This document shows positions 7,349 to 15,985 of a stretch of DNA of 34,102 bases, piece by piece. The stretch is from an uncultured Bacillota bacterium. GTDB lineage: Bacteria > Bacillota_I > Bacilli_A > RF39 > UBA660. Position 1 is the first letter of the stretch. The number at the start of each line of letters is the position of its first letter. The DNA is taken from positions 1 to 34,102 of the forward strand of contig OMSK01000030.1 in the NCBI GenBank assembly GCA_900313725.1, written 5' to 3'. A program made the position numbers and the translations under genes. The notes beneath the pieces are model-generated. The model was not told where the DNA came from, searched no databases, and saw only the letters and a list, made by a program, of their open reading frames with translations.

Positions 7349-7377
7349 ATTATATTAATAACAATTGATTTTGTCAA
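7349..7377 (-). promoter_or_regulatory. Perfect-consensus sigma-A promoter of the radical-SAM/Nudix operon
   Basis: Minus strand: TTGACA (7372-7377), exactly 17 bp, TATAAT (7349-7354). The predicted leader is about 70 nt. A promoter this strong with dyads around it normally implies a repressor. Confidence 0.8.
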
Positions 7378-7387
7378 GTATTTTTAA

Positions 7388-7414
7388 CAAAAAAGGAAGA
7401 TTTTTTAATCTTCC
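7388..7414 (-). terminator. Intrinsic terminator of the phosphoketolase gene
   Basis: The 8-bp stem GGAAGATT/AATCTTCC (7395-7402 with 7407-7414) has a TTTT loop, followed by TTTTTTGTT on the minus strand. The stop codon lies within the hairpin. Confidence 0.8.
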
Positions 7415-9744
7415 CATTTCCAATTTGTTATTTCTGGCATATCTATACCATATTCATGTATATATTCTTTATGCTCTACTAATTTTTCTTTACACCATTC
7501 TACAAGTGCAGATCCTTTATTACCTAATTTAGGTAAATATTTAATAGCATCGATTACTAAATGATATCTATCTATTTCATTTTGTACTCGCATATCAAAT
7601 GGAGTTGTAATAGTTCCTTCTTCATTATATCCATGTACATGCATATCTTTGTTATCTCTTTTATATGTTAGTTGATGTATTAAGTTTGGATATCCATGAA
7701 AATTAAATATTATTGGTTTATTTTTAGTAAATATCATATTATATTCACCATCAGTTAATCCATGTGGATGTTTTAAATTTGATTCAAGTCTCATTAAATC
7801 TATAACATTTACTACTCTTATTTTTAATAAAGGAAAAGCTTTTCTTAATATTTTTGTAGCAGCTAGTGTTTCAAGTGTAGGTGTATCTCCTGCACATGCC
7901 ATTACAATATCTGGTTCGCTACCTTCATCATTTGAAGCAAATTTCCAAATACCTATTCCATCAAAACAATGTCTAAATGCTTCATCCATATTTAACCATT
8001 GAGGTCTTGGATGTTTAGATGCCACTATAACATTAATATAATTTCTTGATTTAATACAATGATCAAAACAAGCTATTAGGCAATTTGCATCTGGAGGTAA
8101 ATATAATCTTACTATATCTTGTTTTTTAGTTACTATATGATTTAAAAAACCTGGATCTTGATGCGTAAATCCATTATGATCTTGTTGCCAACAATGTGAT
8201 GACAATACATAGTTTAGTGAAGCTATTGGTGCTCTCCAAGGCAATTGTTTTGTTACTTTTAACCATTTAGCGTGTTGTGAAGTCATCGAATCTACTATTC
8301 TAATAAATGCTTCATATGAACTGAAGAATCCATGTCTTCCAGTAAGTAAATATCCTTCTAGTGCTCCTTCACAAAAATGTTCTGAAAGATAAGAATCAAT
8401 AATTCTACCATCTGGTGATAAGTAATCATCACCAATAATTATTTTATCATTCCATTTTCTATTGGTTACTTCAAATACCGAATTTAATCTATTTGACGCA
8501 GTTTCATCAGGTGCGAATACTCTAAAGTTTTGTGATTTTTGATTTAAAACACAAACATCTCTAACATATTTTCCTAATTCTCTCATATCTTCTGCTTCAA
8601 TGGTTCCTCTACCTGTAAATTTAACCCCATATTTACGATAATCAGGTGTTCTTAATGTTTCAAGTAAAAGTCCTCCATTAGCATGTGGGTTGGCTCCCAT
8701 TCTTAATCTTCCTTTAGGAGCTAAATCTCTTAATTCTTTTATTAATCTACCGTCTTTATCAAATAATTCTTCAGGATGATAACTTCTTAACCATTTTTCA
8801 AGTAATCCTAATTTTTCTTCATTGTCTATTGTAACTGGTACTTGATGAGCTCTAAATGAATTTTCAATTTGTAGTCCATCTACTTTTTTAGGACCAGTCC
8901 ATCCTTTAGGAGTTCTAAGAATTATCATAGGCCAAGTTTTTCTTGATTGTTTATTTGCTAGTCTTGCATTTCTTTGAATTGATTTAATTTCAGCAATTAC
9001 TCTATCCATAACATCACACATTTTTTTGTGCATTGTCATTGGATCATTACCTTCTACTATATATGGATGCCATCCAAATCCACTGAATAAATCTAGTAAT
9101 TCTTTATTACTCATTCTACCTAGTACTGTTGGATTGGCTATTTTATATCCATTTAAATGAAGTATTGGAAGTACTGCTCCATCTGTTTTTGGATTTATAA
9201 ATTTATTTAAATGCCAACTATTTGCTAGTGGACCAGTTTCTGCTTCTCCGTCTCCTACAACACAAGCAGCTATTAATTCCTTATTATCTAGAACTGCTCC
9301 ATATGCGTGAGATAAGCTATATCCTAATTCTCCACCTTCATGTATTGATCCAGGTGTTTCTGGTGCTACATGGGATGATATTCCTCCAGGAAATGAAAAT
9401 TGCTTAAATAATTTTTTTAATCCTTCTTCATCTTCTGTTATATCAGGATATACTTCACTATATGTCCCCTCTAAATATACATTGGAAACAATAGCATTTC
9501 CTCCATGTCCTGGTCCTGATATATATATCATGTTTAATCTATTTTTTTTAATTACTCTATTTAAATGAACATATATAAAGTTTTGACCTGGAACTGTTCC
9601 CCAGTGTCCTACTATTTTTTTCTTTATATCACTCATCTGTAATTCTCTTTTTAATAATGGATTATCTAATAAATATAATTGACATGCTGATAAGTAATTT
9701 GCTGCTCTAAAATACATGTCTATCTTTTTTAATTCGTCGTTCAT
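7405..9744 (-). CDS. xfp: Xylulose-5-phosphate/fructose-6-phosphate phosphoketolase
   Basis: The thiamine-diphosphate enzyme splits xylulose-5-P (and often fructose-6-P) with phosphate into acetyl-P and glyceraldehyde-3-P or erythrose-4-P. It is the key step of heterofermentative and bifid-type sugar breakdown in the cytoplasm. The 779 residues match the family length of about 790. Recognisable motifs are [18 protein letters not shown] (47-64), [10 protein letters not shown] (75-84), [20 protein letters not shown] and the TPP/Mg motif [15 protein letters not shown] (164-178). The C-terminal half includes [19 protein letters not shown] see no missing residue in these motifs. The gene has a good promoter (TTGAAA-17-TATAAT), an AGGAGGGG ribosome-binding site and its own terminator, so it is monocistronic and probably highly expressed. 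Substrate preference between X5P and F6P cannot be judged by eye. Confidence 0.95.
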   Translation of the reverse strand: MNDELKKIDMYFRAANYLSACQLYLLDNPLLKRELQMSDIKKKIVGHWGTVPGQNFIYVHLNRVIKKNRLNMIYISGPGHGGNAIVSNVYLEGTYSEVYPDITEDEEGLKKLFKQFSFPGGISSHVAPETPGSIHEGGELGYSLSHAYGAVLDNKELIAACVVGDGEAETGPLANSWHLNKFINPKTDGAVLPILHLNGYKIANPTVLGRMSNKELLDLFSGFGWHPYIVEGNDPMTMHKKMCDVMDRVIAEIKSIQRNARLANKQSRKTWPMIILRTPKGWTGPKKVDGLQIENSFRAHQVPVTIDNEEKLGLLEKWLRSYHPEELFDKDGRLIKELRDLAPKGRLRMGANPHANGGLLLETLRTPDYRKYGVKFTGRGTIEAEDMRELGKYVRDVCVLNQKSQNFRVFAPDETASNRLNSVFEVTNRKWNDKIIIGDDYLSPDGRIIDSYLSEHFCEGALEGYLLTGRHGFFSSYEAFIRIVDSMTSQHAKWLKVTKQLPWRAPIASLNYVLSSHCWQQDHNGFTHQDPGFLNHIVTKKQDIVRLYLPPDANCLIACFDHCIKSRNYINVIVASKHPRPQWLNMDEAFRHCFDGIGIWKFASNDEGSEPDIVMACAGDTPTLETLAATKILRKAFPLLKIRVVNVIDLMRLESNLKHPHGLTDGEYNMIFTKNKPIIFNFHGYPNLIHQLTYKRDNKDMHVHGYNEEGTITTPFDMRVQNEIDRYHLVIDAIKYLPKLGNKGSALVEWCKEKLVEHKEYIHEYGIDMPEITNWKWED

Positions 9745-9766
9745 AGGCCCCTCCTATTCTTATATA

Positions 9767-9795
9767 ATTATATAATAAATATTATTTATTTTCAA
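9767..9795 (-). promoter_or_regulatory. Predicted sigma-A promoter of xfp
   Basis: Minus strand: TTGAAA (9790-9795), a 17-bp spacer and TATAAT (9767-9772), about 20 bp before the start codon. Confidence 0.65.
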
Positions 9796-9820
9796 TAAAA
9801 AAAGTAGTATTTAACTACTT
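9795..9820 (-). terminator. Intrinsic terminator after rlmH
   Basis: The 7-bp stem AAGTAGT/ACTACTT (9802-9808 with 9814-9820) has a 5-nt loop, then TTTTTTATTG on the minus strand. The rlmH stop TAG (9815-9817) is inside the right arm. Confidence 0.75.
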
Positions 9821-10270
9821 ATGATATATTTCATTATTAAGAATTTTATAACTTCTATATATTTGTTCTAATAACATTACTCTAAACAATTGATGCGGAA
9901 ATGTTAATTTAGAAAAAGATAACTTATAATTGCTCATATTTTTTATATCATTATGGATTCCATATGAACCACCTATTATAAAAGTAATATTGGAATTTTT
10001 AATTTGTAACTCATTTATTTTATTTGATAATTCGACACTATCTAGTTCTTTTCCTTCTATTTCTAATGTAATTATATACTCTTTTTCTTTTATTTTAGAA
10101 AGTATTTCATCTCTTTCTTTTTCTAATATTATATTGATATTATCATTATTAATATCATTTAATTCTATTAATTCTATTTTGGTATATTTTGATAATCTTT
10201 TTAAATATTCTTGAATGGCATCTCTATAGAACTGTTCTTTTATTTTTCCTATACATATTATTTTTATCAT
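9815..10270 (-). CDS. rlmH: 23S rRNA (pseudouridine-1915 N3)-methyltransferase RlmH
   Basis: The 151-residue SPOUT-class methyltransferase modifies pseudouridine 1915 of 23S rRNA in helix 69 of assembled 70S ribosomes. The N-terminus MIKIICIGKIKEQFY matches the family start. The SAM-binding trefoil segment FIIGGSYGI and the C-terminal RVMLLEQIYRSYKILNNEIYHK region (with the near-invariant LLEQIYR and terminal YHK) are all present. The length is close to the usual 155-160. It overlaps yycJ by four bases (ATGA), so it is translationally coupled as the last gene of rplI-dnaB-yycJ-rlmH. The same yycJ-rlmH proximity occurs near the origin in Bacillus. Confidence 0.95.
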   Translation of the reverse strand: MIKIICIGKIKEQFYRDAIQEYLKRLSKYTKIELIELNDINNDNINIILEKERDEILSKIKEKEYIITLEIEGKELDSVELSNKINELQIKNSNITFIIGGSYGIHNDIKNMSNYKLSFSKLTFPHQLFRVMLLEQIYRSYKILNNEIYHK

Positions 10271-11031
10271 ATTTCTATTAACTCCGTTTTTTCTTCTTGA
10301 CTAGATATTATTATATTATCAAATTTAATATCATTTTCTTTTAATTTATTTTTTAATGTATTTAATGCTACTTCAGGATCATTATTTTCATGACTTAAGT
10401 GAATTAGTACTATATTTTTAGTATCTTTTCCTATATAGTCAACCAAATATTTAGCTGACATTTCATTTGATAAATGGCCTTTATCTGATAGAATTCTTTG
10501 TTTTAAATGATATGGATATTTTCCATTTTGCAACATTTTAACATCATGGTTACTTTCCATAATATAGATATTTTTATTTGTTAATTTTTCTTTATATTTT
10601 CTATTTAAATAACCGGTATCTGTTATATATACAATTGATTTATTTAATTCTTTAAAAATATAGCCATTTGAATCAGATGCATCATGTGATGTTTTAAATA
10701 CTTCAACATCTAAATCATTAATACTAAAATCTTTATCAATTATTTCATAGTTTTGTAAATCAAATATTTCTTTTATATCTTTTAACATTTTTTCTGTTAA
10801 ATATACTTTTGTACTATATTTTTTTGTAAAAACTCTTAATCCATTAATATGATCTACATGTGTATGTGTTAGTATAATAGCATCTATATCCTTAGGATCT
10901 ACATTTAAACTTTTTAATTTAGTTTCTACATATAAACAAGTCATACCTAAATCAACTAATACTTTCGTATTAGTTGTTTCTATATATGAATTATTTCCTT
11001 TTGAACCGCTTGCGAGTACAGATATTTTCAT
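10267..11031 (-). CDS. yycJ: Metallo-beta-lactamase-fold hydrolase, YycJ/WalJ family
   Basis: The 254-residue MBL-fold protein begins MKISVLASGSKGNNSYIE, the typical YycJ start. It has the dinuclear metal motif HTHVDH (H56, H58, D60, H61), a second set SNHDVKML, DKGHLSNEMSA, and VLIHLSHENNDPE near the end. YycJ/WalJ proteins are predicted nucleases or phosphodiesterases linked with the WalKR two-component system in many Firmicutes. Here walK and walR are absent from the neighbourhood and the gene sits between dnaB and rlmH. It overlaps dnaB by one base and rlmH by four, so expression is coupled. It acts in the cytoplasm; the natural substrate is unsettled. Confidence 0.9.
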   Translation of the reverse strand: MKISVLASGSKGNNSYIETTNTKVLVDLGMTCLYVETKLKSLNVDPKDIDAIILTHTHVDHINGLRVFTKKYSTKVYLTEKMLKDIKEIFDLQNYEIIDKDFSINDLDVEVFKTSHDASDSNGYIFKELNKSIVYITDTGYLNRKYKEKLTNKNIYIMESNHDVKMLQNGKYPYHLKQRILSDKGHLSNEMSAKYLVDYIGKDTKNIVLIHLSHENNDPEVALNTLKNKLKENDIKFDNIIISSQEEKTELIEI

Positions 11032-12368
11032 TATTGTTCCTCTTTATTTGTAAAATTAACAAATGTAGAAGTATTTCTTTTAAATATTAAATCCACTGTT
11101 GCGGTAGGACCATTACGATGTTTTCTAATAATAAATTCACTTTGAGATGTATTTTCATCTATGGATGCTTCTTTATTATAATAATCATCTCTGTATAAGA
11201 ATGCGACTAAATCGGCATCTTGTTCAATAGATCCAGACTCTCTTAAATCACTAAGCATTGGTCTTTTATCATCTCTTGCTTCTACAGAACGAGATAATTG
11301 AGCTAATGCGACTATTGGAATTGCTAATTCCATAGCAAGAGTTTTAAGTGATCTTGATATTTCAGAAATTTCTTGTTGTCTATTACCAGTGTACGTTCCT
11401 AAATTAATTAATTGTAGGTAGTCAATTACTATAAGACCTAAATCTCCTTCAGAAGCTAATCTTCTACATACAGCTCTTATTTCATTTAGTGTTATACTTA
11501 GATTATCATTTATATAAATATTTGTTTCTGCTAATCTAGATATTGCTTCATTAACTCTTTTCCAATCATTATGTTCTAATCTTCCTTTTGTTAATTTAAC
11601 ACCATCTATTTGTCCTTCAGATGATAACATACGCATTGCTAATTGTTCTGCGTTCATTTCTAGGTTAAATATTGCTACTTTTTTTCCAGAGGCTTTTGCT
11701 GCATTTGTAGCTAAGTTAAGTGCAAATGCAGTTTTACCCATGGCAGGTCTTGCTGCTATAATTATCAATTGGTTTGGTTGTAATCCACTAGTTATTTTAT
11801 CTAATGCATAAAAACCTGTTGATAATCCTGTTATTTCGCCTTTTAATTGAGAAAGTTTTTCTAGATCTTCTTGTGCTTTAAATAACACCTCTTGTATAGA
11901 TCTAAATTCTGAACCTGTTCTTGTTTTAGAAATAGTCATCATATTTTTTTCTGATTTATCTAGTAATTCATCTAATGATGAATCCCAATTATAACTATCT
12001 GTTTCTATTTCTTGTGCAGTTTCTATTAATCTTCTTCTAATTGCTTTTTCTCTTACTATTTTTATATATTCTTCTACATTTGCAGCACTTGGTACAATTG
12101 TAGTTAATTCACTTAAATATTCAACTCCACCTACTGACGCTAATTGTTTTTTATTATTTAATTCTGATGTTACTATAGTAATATCTATTGGAGTCCCTTT
12201 TTCTGATAATTCTTTAATACAATCAAATATACGAGCATGTCTTTCATCATAAAATAAATCTTTATTTAATGATTCCACACATTTTTGTAATGCTTTTTTA
12301 CTAAAAAACATTGAACCTATAACTGATTGTTCAGCTGCTAAATCATTAGGCATTACTTTATTATTCAT
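11031..12368 (-). CDS. dnaB: Replicative DNA helicase DnaB (called DnaC in Bacillus)
   Basis: The 445-residue hexameric helicase unwinds DNA ahead of the replisome and recruits primase. The N-terminal domain (about 5-105) begins PNDLAAEQSVIGSM as usual. The RecA-like motor domain carries Walker A AARPAMGKTAFAL (205-217), Walker B LGLIVIDYLQL, and LAQLSRSVEARDDKRPMLSDLRESGSIEQDAD. No intein or truncation is seen; the length is normal (about 450). It lies 4 bp after rplI, matching the conserved rplI-dnaB pair near the origin of Firmicutes, and abuts yycJ. Confidence 0.97.
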   Translation of the reverse strand: MNNKVMPNDLAAEQSVIGSMFFSKKALQKCVESLNKDLFYDERHARIFDCIKELSEKGTPIDITIVTSELNNKKQLASVGGVEYLSELTTIVPSAANVEEYIKIVREKAIRRRLIETAQEIETDSYNWDSSLDELLDKSEKNMMTISKTRTGSEFRSIQEVLFKAQEDLEKLSQLKGEITGLSTGFYALDKITSGLQPNQLIIIAARPAMGKTAFALNLATNAAKASGKKVAIFNLEMNAEQLAMRMLSSEGQIDGVKLTKGRLEHNDWKRVNEAISRLAETNIYINDNLSITLNEIRAVCRRLASEGDLGLIVIDYLQLINLGTYTGNRQQEISEISRSLKTLAMELAIPIVALAQLSRSVEARDDKRPMLSDLRESGSIEQDADLVAFLYRDDYYNKEASIDENTSQSEFIIRKHRNGPTATVDLIFKRNTSTFVNFTNKEEQ

Positions 12369-12372
12369 AATA

Positions 12373-12816
12373 TCACTCCTTTACTACATTAACTTTTATT
12401 GTAGCTTTTACTTGTTTGTGTAATTCTATTTCAATATTATGTGTTCCTAAAGATGTTATAGGATGATCTAATAAAATTTGTGTTTTTTCTATTTTATATC
12501 CTAATTTTGATAGTTCTTCTTTTATTTGTTTTGTAGATATTTGTCCAAACATCATTTCTTGTTTACCAGTTTTTACTTTAAATACTAATTTTTCCTTTTC
12601 AAGTTTTGTTTTTATTTGATTACATTCACCAATTAGTAAATTTTCTTCTAATCGTCTATTTTCTAAATCACTATTTAATTTTTTCATAGTATTTGTATTA
12701 GCTGGTACTGCATATCCTAGTTTAATTAAGTAATTTTTTGCATATCCATCTTTTACTTCTTTTACTTCATCTTTTTTGCCTTGACCTTTAACATCTTTTG
12801 TGAATATTACTTTCAT
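12373..12816 (-). CDS. rplI: 50S ribosomal protein bL9
   Basis: The 147-residue protein has the highly characteristic N-terminal domain MKVIFTKDVKGQGKKDEV followed by DGYAKNYLIKLGYAVPA, a long connecting helix (about 40-75) and the C-terminal rRNA-binding domain ending HKQVKATIKVNVV. The length is typical (148). bL9 binds 23S rRNA near the L1 stalk and affects reading-frame maintenance. It is the first gene of rplI-dnaB-yycJ-rlmH; a TATAAT-like -10 (AGTATAAT) occurs about 40 bp upstream, but I see no good -35. Confidence 0.96.
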   Translation of the reverse strand: MKVIFTKDVKGQGKKDEVKEVKDGYAKNYLIKLGYAVPANTNTMKKLNSDLENRRLEENLLIGECNQIKTKLEKEKLVFKVKTGKQEMMFGQISTKQIKEELSKLGYKIEKTQILLDHPITSLGTHNIEIELHKQVKATIKVNVVKE

Positions 12817-12870
12817 TCAATCACATCCTTTAGTTGTATTTTTTATTATACTAAAATTATTTATAAAATA

Positions 12871-13782
12871 CTAGTTTTTTTCTTTTATTTTTTTTGCTAA
12901 TTCTGTAATTTTTTTCATTCTATGATATATACCAGATTTAGTAATTGAATTACCTGTTTCAATTGTTATTATTTCTGATAATTCTGTTAATGATACTTCT
13001 GGATATTTTTTTCGATATTTTAATACTTGTTTTACTTTATCATCTAATAAATCAACCGCATCATTTTGTTCTAATATTTCTATATCTTTTATTTGATTAG
13101 TAGCGGTTTCTATTATTCTATCTACATTTGCCTGTTCACAATTATTTAATCTATTTGTCATATTTTTATGATCTCTATAAATTCTTATATCTTCAAAATA
13201 GAATACAGCATTTGTAGCGTTTATTATTCTTAAAAAATCTCCTATTTTTTCTGCTTCCTTTATATATATCATATATTTATTTTCTCTTTTTAAAATTTTA
13301 CTATTTAGTCTAAAATTATTTAATAGCTTATTTATAAATTCTGCATATTCTTTTGTATCTACTAAAAATTCTAAATGATATCTAGATTTTTTAGGATCAT
13401 TAATTGATCCACTACCTAGAAAAACTCCCATTAAATATGCACGTTGAAGTTCAATATCATCTACTATATATTCTTCTGGAATATTATTATTTAGACTTAG
13501 TTTTTTTAATATTTTATCTACATCATGATTTATTTCTATTATATAAATATAATTTTTATTAAAATTATATCCACGTCGTACAGTTATTTTTGAAACATAA
13601 TTAAATAATTCCTTAACTAATGTAAAGATTCTTCTAGCAACACTGGCATTTTCTGTTGTAATTTTGATACTTTTATCTATAACAGCTGTATTCTTTATAA
13701 TTGCTGATAATTCTGTTATAGAATCAATCTCATTTATTTCTAATTTACTTACCTCATTTTTTACTGTACTTGTAAATGACAT
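12871..13782 (-). CDS. whiA: WhiA, LAGLIDADG-like plus helix-turn-helix DNA-binding protein
   Basis: The 303-residue protein starts MSFTSTVKNEVSKLEI, as in WhiA. The homing-endonuclease-like domain occupies about residues 15-200 (RAYLMGVFLGSGSINDPKK, HLEFLV, NATNAVFYFEDIRIYRD). The C-terminal helix-turn-helix includes VSLTELSEIITIETGNSITK and GIYHRMKKI. Catalytic residues of true LAGLIDADG nucleases are not retained in WhiA proteins. In Firmicutes WhiA affects cell division and chromosome segregation; in actinobacteria it is a sporulation regulator. It follows yvcK by 4 bp, as in the conserved rapZ-yvcK-whiA cluster, but no rapZ is present here. Confidence 0.95.
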   Translation of the reverse strand: MSFTSTVKNEVSKLEINEIDSITELSAIIKNTAVIDKSIKITTENASVARRIFTLVKELFNYVSKITVRRGYNFNKNYIYIIEINHDVDKILKKLSLNNNIPEEYIVDDIELQRAYLMGVFLGSGSINDPKKSRYHLEFLVDTKEYAEFINKLLNNFRLNSKILKRENKYMIYIKEAEKIGDFLRIINATNAVFYFEDIRIYRDHKNMTNRLNNCEQANVDRIIETATNQIKDIEILEQNDAVDLLDDKVKQVLKYRKKYPEVSLTELSEIITIETGNSITKSGIYHRMKKITELAKKIKEKN

Positions 13783-13786
13783 TTTA

Positions 13787-14731
13787 TCACCTTACCATAT
13801 ATGAATATATATCTAAAGCTAATTTATCAACATTATGTCTAATCATATTATTATTAATATTAACATAATTGTTTTCTATTAGTTCAACTTTCATATTTTC
13901 TATTTCTTTTTTATCTAATAATACTGGATCTTTTTGTTCCTCTATAACATATTTGTCTGCAATTTCTTTTGTAATTATTCCATTATTAGAAATTACTACA
14001 TCTACTTTATGTTTACCTAAATAATTATTAAGTATTTTAATATGATCACTTACTTTAAAATTATCTGTTTCACCTGGTTGAGTAACCATATTACATACAT
14101 ACATTATTTTTTTATTTGATTTATCTAATTCATTTATTATATCTCTACATATTAAATTAGGTATTATACTTGTATATAAACTTCCCATACTAAGTATTAC
14201 TAAATCTGCTTCTTCTATTGATTTTAATACTTCTTTTGAAATTGTTGGTTCTTCTTCATAATAAACTCTTTTAACTTGTTTATGTGCTTCAGTAATATTG
14301 TGTTCACCTACTATTGTAGTATTATCACTCATTTCAGCAATTAATGTTATATCATCTTCTGTTAAAGGTAATACTCTTCCTTTTAAATTTAATATTTTTG
14401 ATAATGCTTCTATTCCATCACTCATATTACCTGTAATATTAGCCATTGCGGTTAATAATAAATTACCTACAGCATGGCCATTTAAATCACTTGTTGTTTT
14501 AAATCTATAGTTTAATAATTCTTCTACTAGTGGTTCAGTTTCTGATAAAGAAACCATTACCTTTCTTATATCTCCCATGGCTGGTTGATGAAATTCTTTT
14601 CTTAATCTTCCTGTACTCATTCCATCATCACATACTGATACAATAGATGTAATTTCAATTGGAAAATTTTTTAATCCCTTAAGTAGAGTTGACATTCCAG
14701 TACCTCCACCTAATATAACGACTTTTTTCAT
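13787..14731 (-). CDS. yvcK: YvcK/GlmR, UDP-sugar-binding gluconeogenesis factor
   Basis: The 314-residue Rossmann-like CofD/UPF0052-family protein begins MKKVVILGGGTGMSTLLKGL and contains VCDDGMSTGRLRKEF, PAMGDIRKVMVSLSETEP, GHAVGNLLLTAM and LVILSMGSLYTSIIPNL, the standard motifs. In Bacillus it binds UDP-GlcNAc and is needed for wall synthesis and growth on gluconeogenic carbon. It forms a two-gene operon with whiA (4-bp gap). The ribosome-binding site AGGTG precedes the ATG. The partner rapZ (yvcJ), normally just upstream, is replaced by lgt with a terminator between. Confidence 0.95.
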   Translation of the reverse strand: MKKVVILGGGTGMSTLLKGLKNFPIEITSIVSVCDDGMSTGRLRKEFHQPAMGDIRKVMVSLSETEPLVEELLNYRFKTTSDLNGHAVGNLLLTAMANITGNMSDGIEALSKILNLKGRVLPLTEDDITLIAEMSDNTTIVGEHNITEAHKQVKRVYYEEEPTISKEVLKSIEEADLVILSMGSLYTSIIPNLICRDIINELDKSNKKIMYVCNMVTQPGETDNFKVSDHIKILNNYLGKHKVDVVISNNGIITKEIADKYVIEEQKDPVLLDKKEIENMKVELIENNYVNINNNMIRHNVDKLALDIYSYMVR

Positions 14732-14756
14732 TGTATCACCTCTTTAATTATATAAC

Positions 14757-14780
14757 AAAAAAGAGTTTTTTTAAACTCTT
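14757..14780 (-). terminator. Intrinsic terminator after lgt
   Basis: The 8-bp stem AAGAGTTT/AAACTCTT (14761-14768 with 14773-14780) has a TTTT loop and a short T tract on the minus strand. The lgt stop codon lies in the hairpin. Confidence 0.65.
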
Positions 14781-15553
14781 ATCTCTTCTTTTTTTTGTTT
14801 TAAAGAATATATTAATACTCCTATTCCAATTAATATAAATATTATTGATATTAATTGAGCTATTCTAATATTTAAAAACATTAAACTATCTGTTCGAAGT
14901 GTTTCAATTAAATATCTTCCTATTCCATACCATATAAAATATATGGATGTTAGAAGTCCTAATCTATTTATTTTAGTTTTTCTAATTATTAACATTGATA
15001 TTAATCCTATTAAGTTCCATATTGATTCGTATAAAAAAGTTGGTTGATGATAACTTCCATCTATATACATTCCATCTATTATAAAGTTAGGTAAATGTAG
15101 TGATTTTAAAAAACTTAATGATGTAGTTGGTCCATAGGCTTCTCCATTCATAAAATTTCCCCATCTACCTATTATTTGACCCAATATTAAACTAACAACC
15201 AAAATATCTAGCATTTTTATAATATTGATTTTATTTTTTTTAGTAAAATATAATAAACATAAAAATCCTGCTATTATACCACCATGTATAGCAAGACCAC
15301 CTTCCCATACTTTAAATATATCCATTGGATATGTTTTATAATACTCTAATTCAAATAAAACATAATAGATACGTGCTCCTATTAAACAAATAGGAATTGT
15401 GTAAAACATAAAATCTTCTAATTTATCTTTTGGAATACCTTGTTTTTTTGCTTCTTTTAATATTAGTAAACAACCAATTGTAAATGATAATAATAATATT
15501 ATTGAATACCAATATATTATTATATTACCAAATTGTAAAAAGATTGGATTCAT
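14771..15553 (-). CDS. lgt: Prolipoprotein diacylglyceryl transferase
   Basis: The 260-residue polytopic membrane enzyme transfers diacylglycerol from phosphatidylglycerol to the lipobox cysteine of prelipoproteins. Motifs present are IYWYSIILLLSF at the first helix, RIYYVLFE, GGLAIHGGIIAG, the signature GRWGNFMNGEAYGP (family consensus GRxGNFxNxExxG), and YESIWNLIG near the end. The length matches the family (about 270). It follows the YvlD-like gene by one base, and a terminator overlaps its stop. The lipobox protein YidC in this window is a likely client. Confidence 0.96.
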   Translation of the reverse strand: MNPIFLQFGNIIIYWYSIILLLSFTIGCLLILKEAKKQGIPKDKLEDFMFYTIPICLIGARIYYVLFELEYYKTYPMDIFKVWEGGLAIHGGIIAGFLCLLYFTKKNKINIIKMLDILVVSLILGQIIGRWGNFMNGEAYGPTTSLSFLKSLHLPNFIIDGMYIDGSYHQPTFLYESIWNLIGLISMLIIRKTKINRLGLLTSIYFIWYGIGRYLIETLRTDSLMFLNIRIAQLISIIFILIGIGVLIYSLKQKKEEIRV

Positions 15554-15554
15554 T

Positions 15555-15965
15555 TTATTTTCCTTTCTTTAATACTGGTTTTATTACTATCTCATCCATT
15601 AAAAAATTCATAATTGATATTATAATTGCGATAAATAATGGTAATAAAATACCTTTTATAGTTAGGTGATTACCAAATATAAAATCAACAAATTTTAATA
15701 TAAATAAATTTATAAAAGGATAGAATATACCTAGTGTTAATGCTGTTATAGGTAGTGTTAATTTAAATATTATTGGTTTAACTTTTTTATTTAAGAAATA
15801 TATTACAGTTGATATTAGTATTCCCCATAAACCTAAATAACTGTTATCTATAGCAATAGTTTTTCTAAATATCATAGACATTAGTAATAAAATTAATGCA
15901 TAACCCATTATATATATTAAATTTTCAAGTAATCTAATTTTTTTAATTTTTGTTAACATAAGCAT
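15555..15965 (-). CDS. Four-helix membrane protein, YvlD-like (PF04020 holin-superfamily type)
   Basis: The 136-residue protein has four hydrophobic segments (about 15-31, 42-58, 65-85 and 102-125). The central VIYFLNKKVKPIIFKLTLPITALTLG, shown here as NKKVKPIIFKLTLP then ITALTLG, and FPFINLF-like FYPFINLFILK are typical of the YvlD family. Function is unknown; the holin name reflects topology only. It is between uvrB (20 bp upstream) and lgt (1 bp downstream), paralleling yvlD near uvrBA and lgt in Bacillus, which strengthens the family call. Confidence 0.8.
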   Translation of the reverse strand: MLMLTKIKKIRLLENLIYIMGYALILLLMSMIFRKTIAIDNSYLGLWGILISTVIYFLNKKVKPIIFKLTLPITALTLGIFYPFINLFILKFVDFIFGNHLTIKGILLPLFIAIIISIMNFLMDEIVIKPVLKKGK

Positions 15966-15985
15966 CCCTCTTTATAATTATATCA

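Noticed and set aside
7280-7400. Riboswitch in the leader of the radical-SAM/Nudix operon
   Set aside because: The leader is only about 70 nt, very AT-rich, and shows simple dyads rather than a recognisable aptamer; an operator is the simpler reading.
14298-14510. Plus-strand open frame opposite yvcK
   Set aside because: It lies wholly antisense to conserved yvcK motifs with no ribosome-binding site.
15555-15965. Phage holin indicating a prophage remnant
   Set aside because: The protein belongs to a chromosomal YvlD-type family, and no phage genes, integrase or att repeats are nearby.
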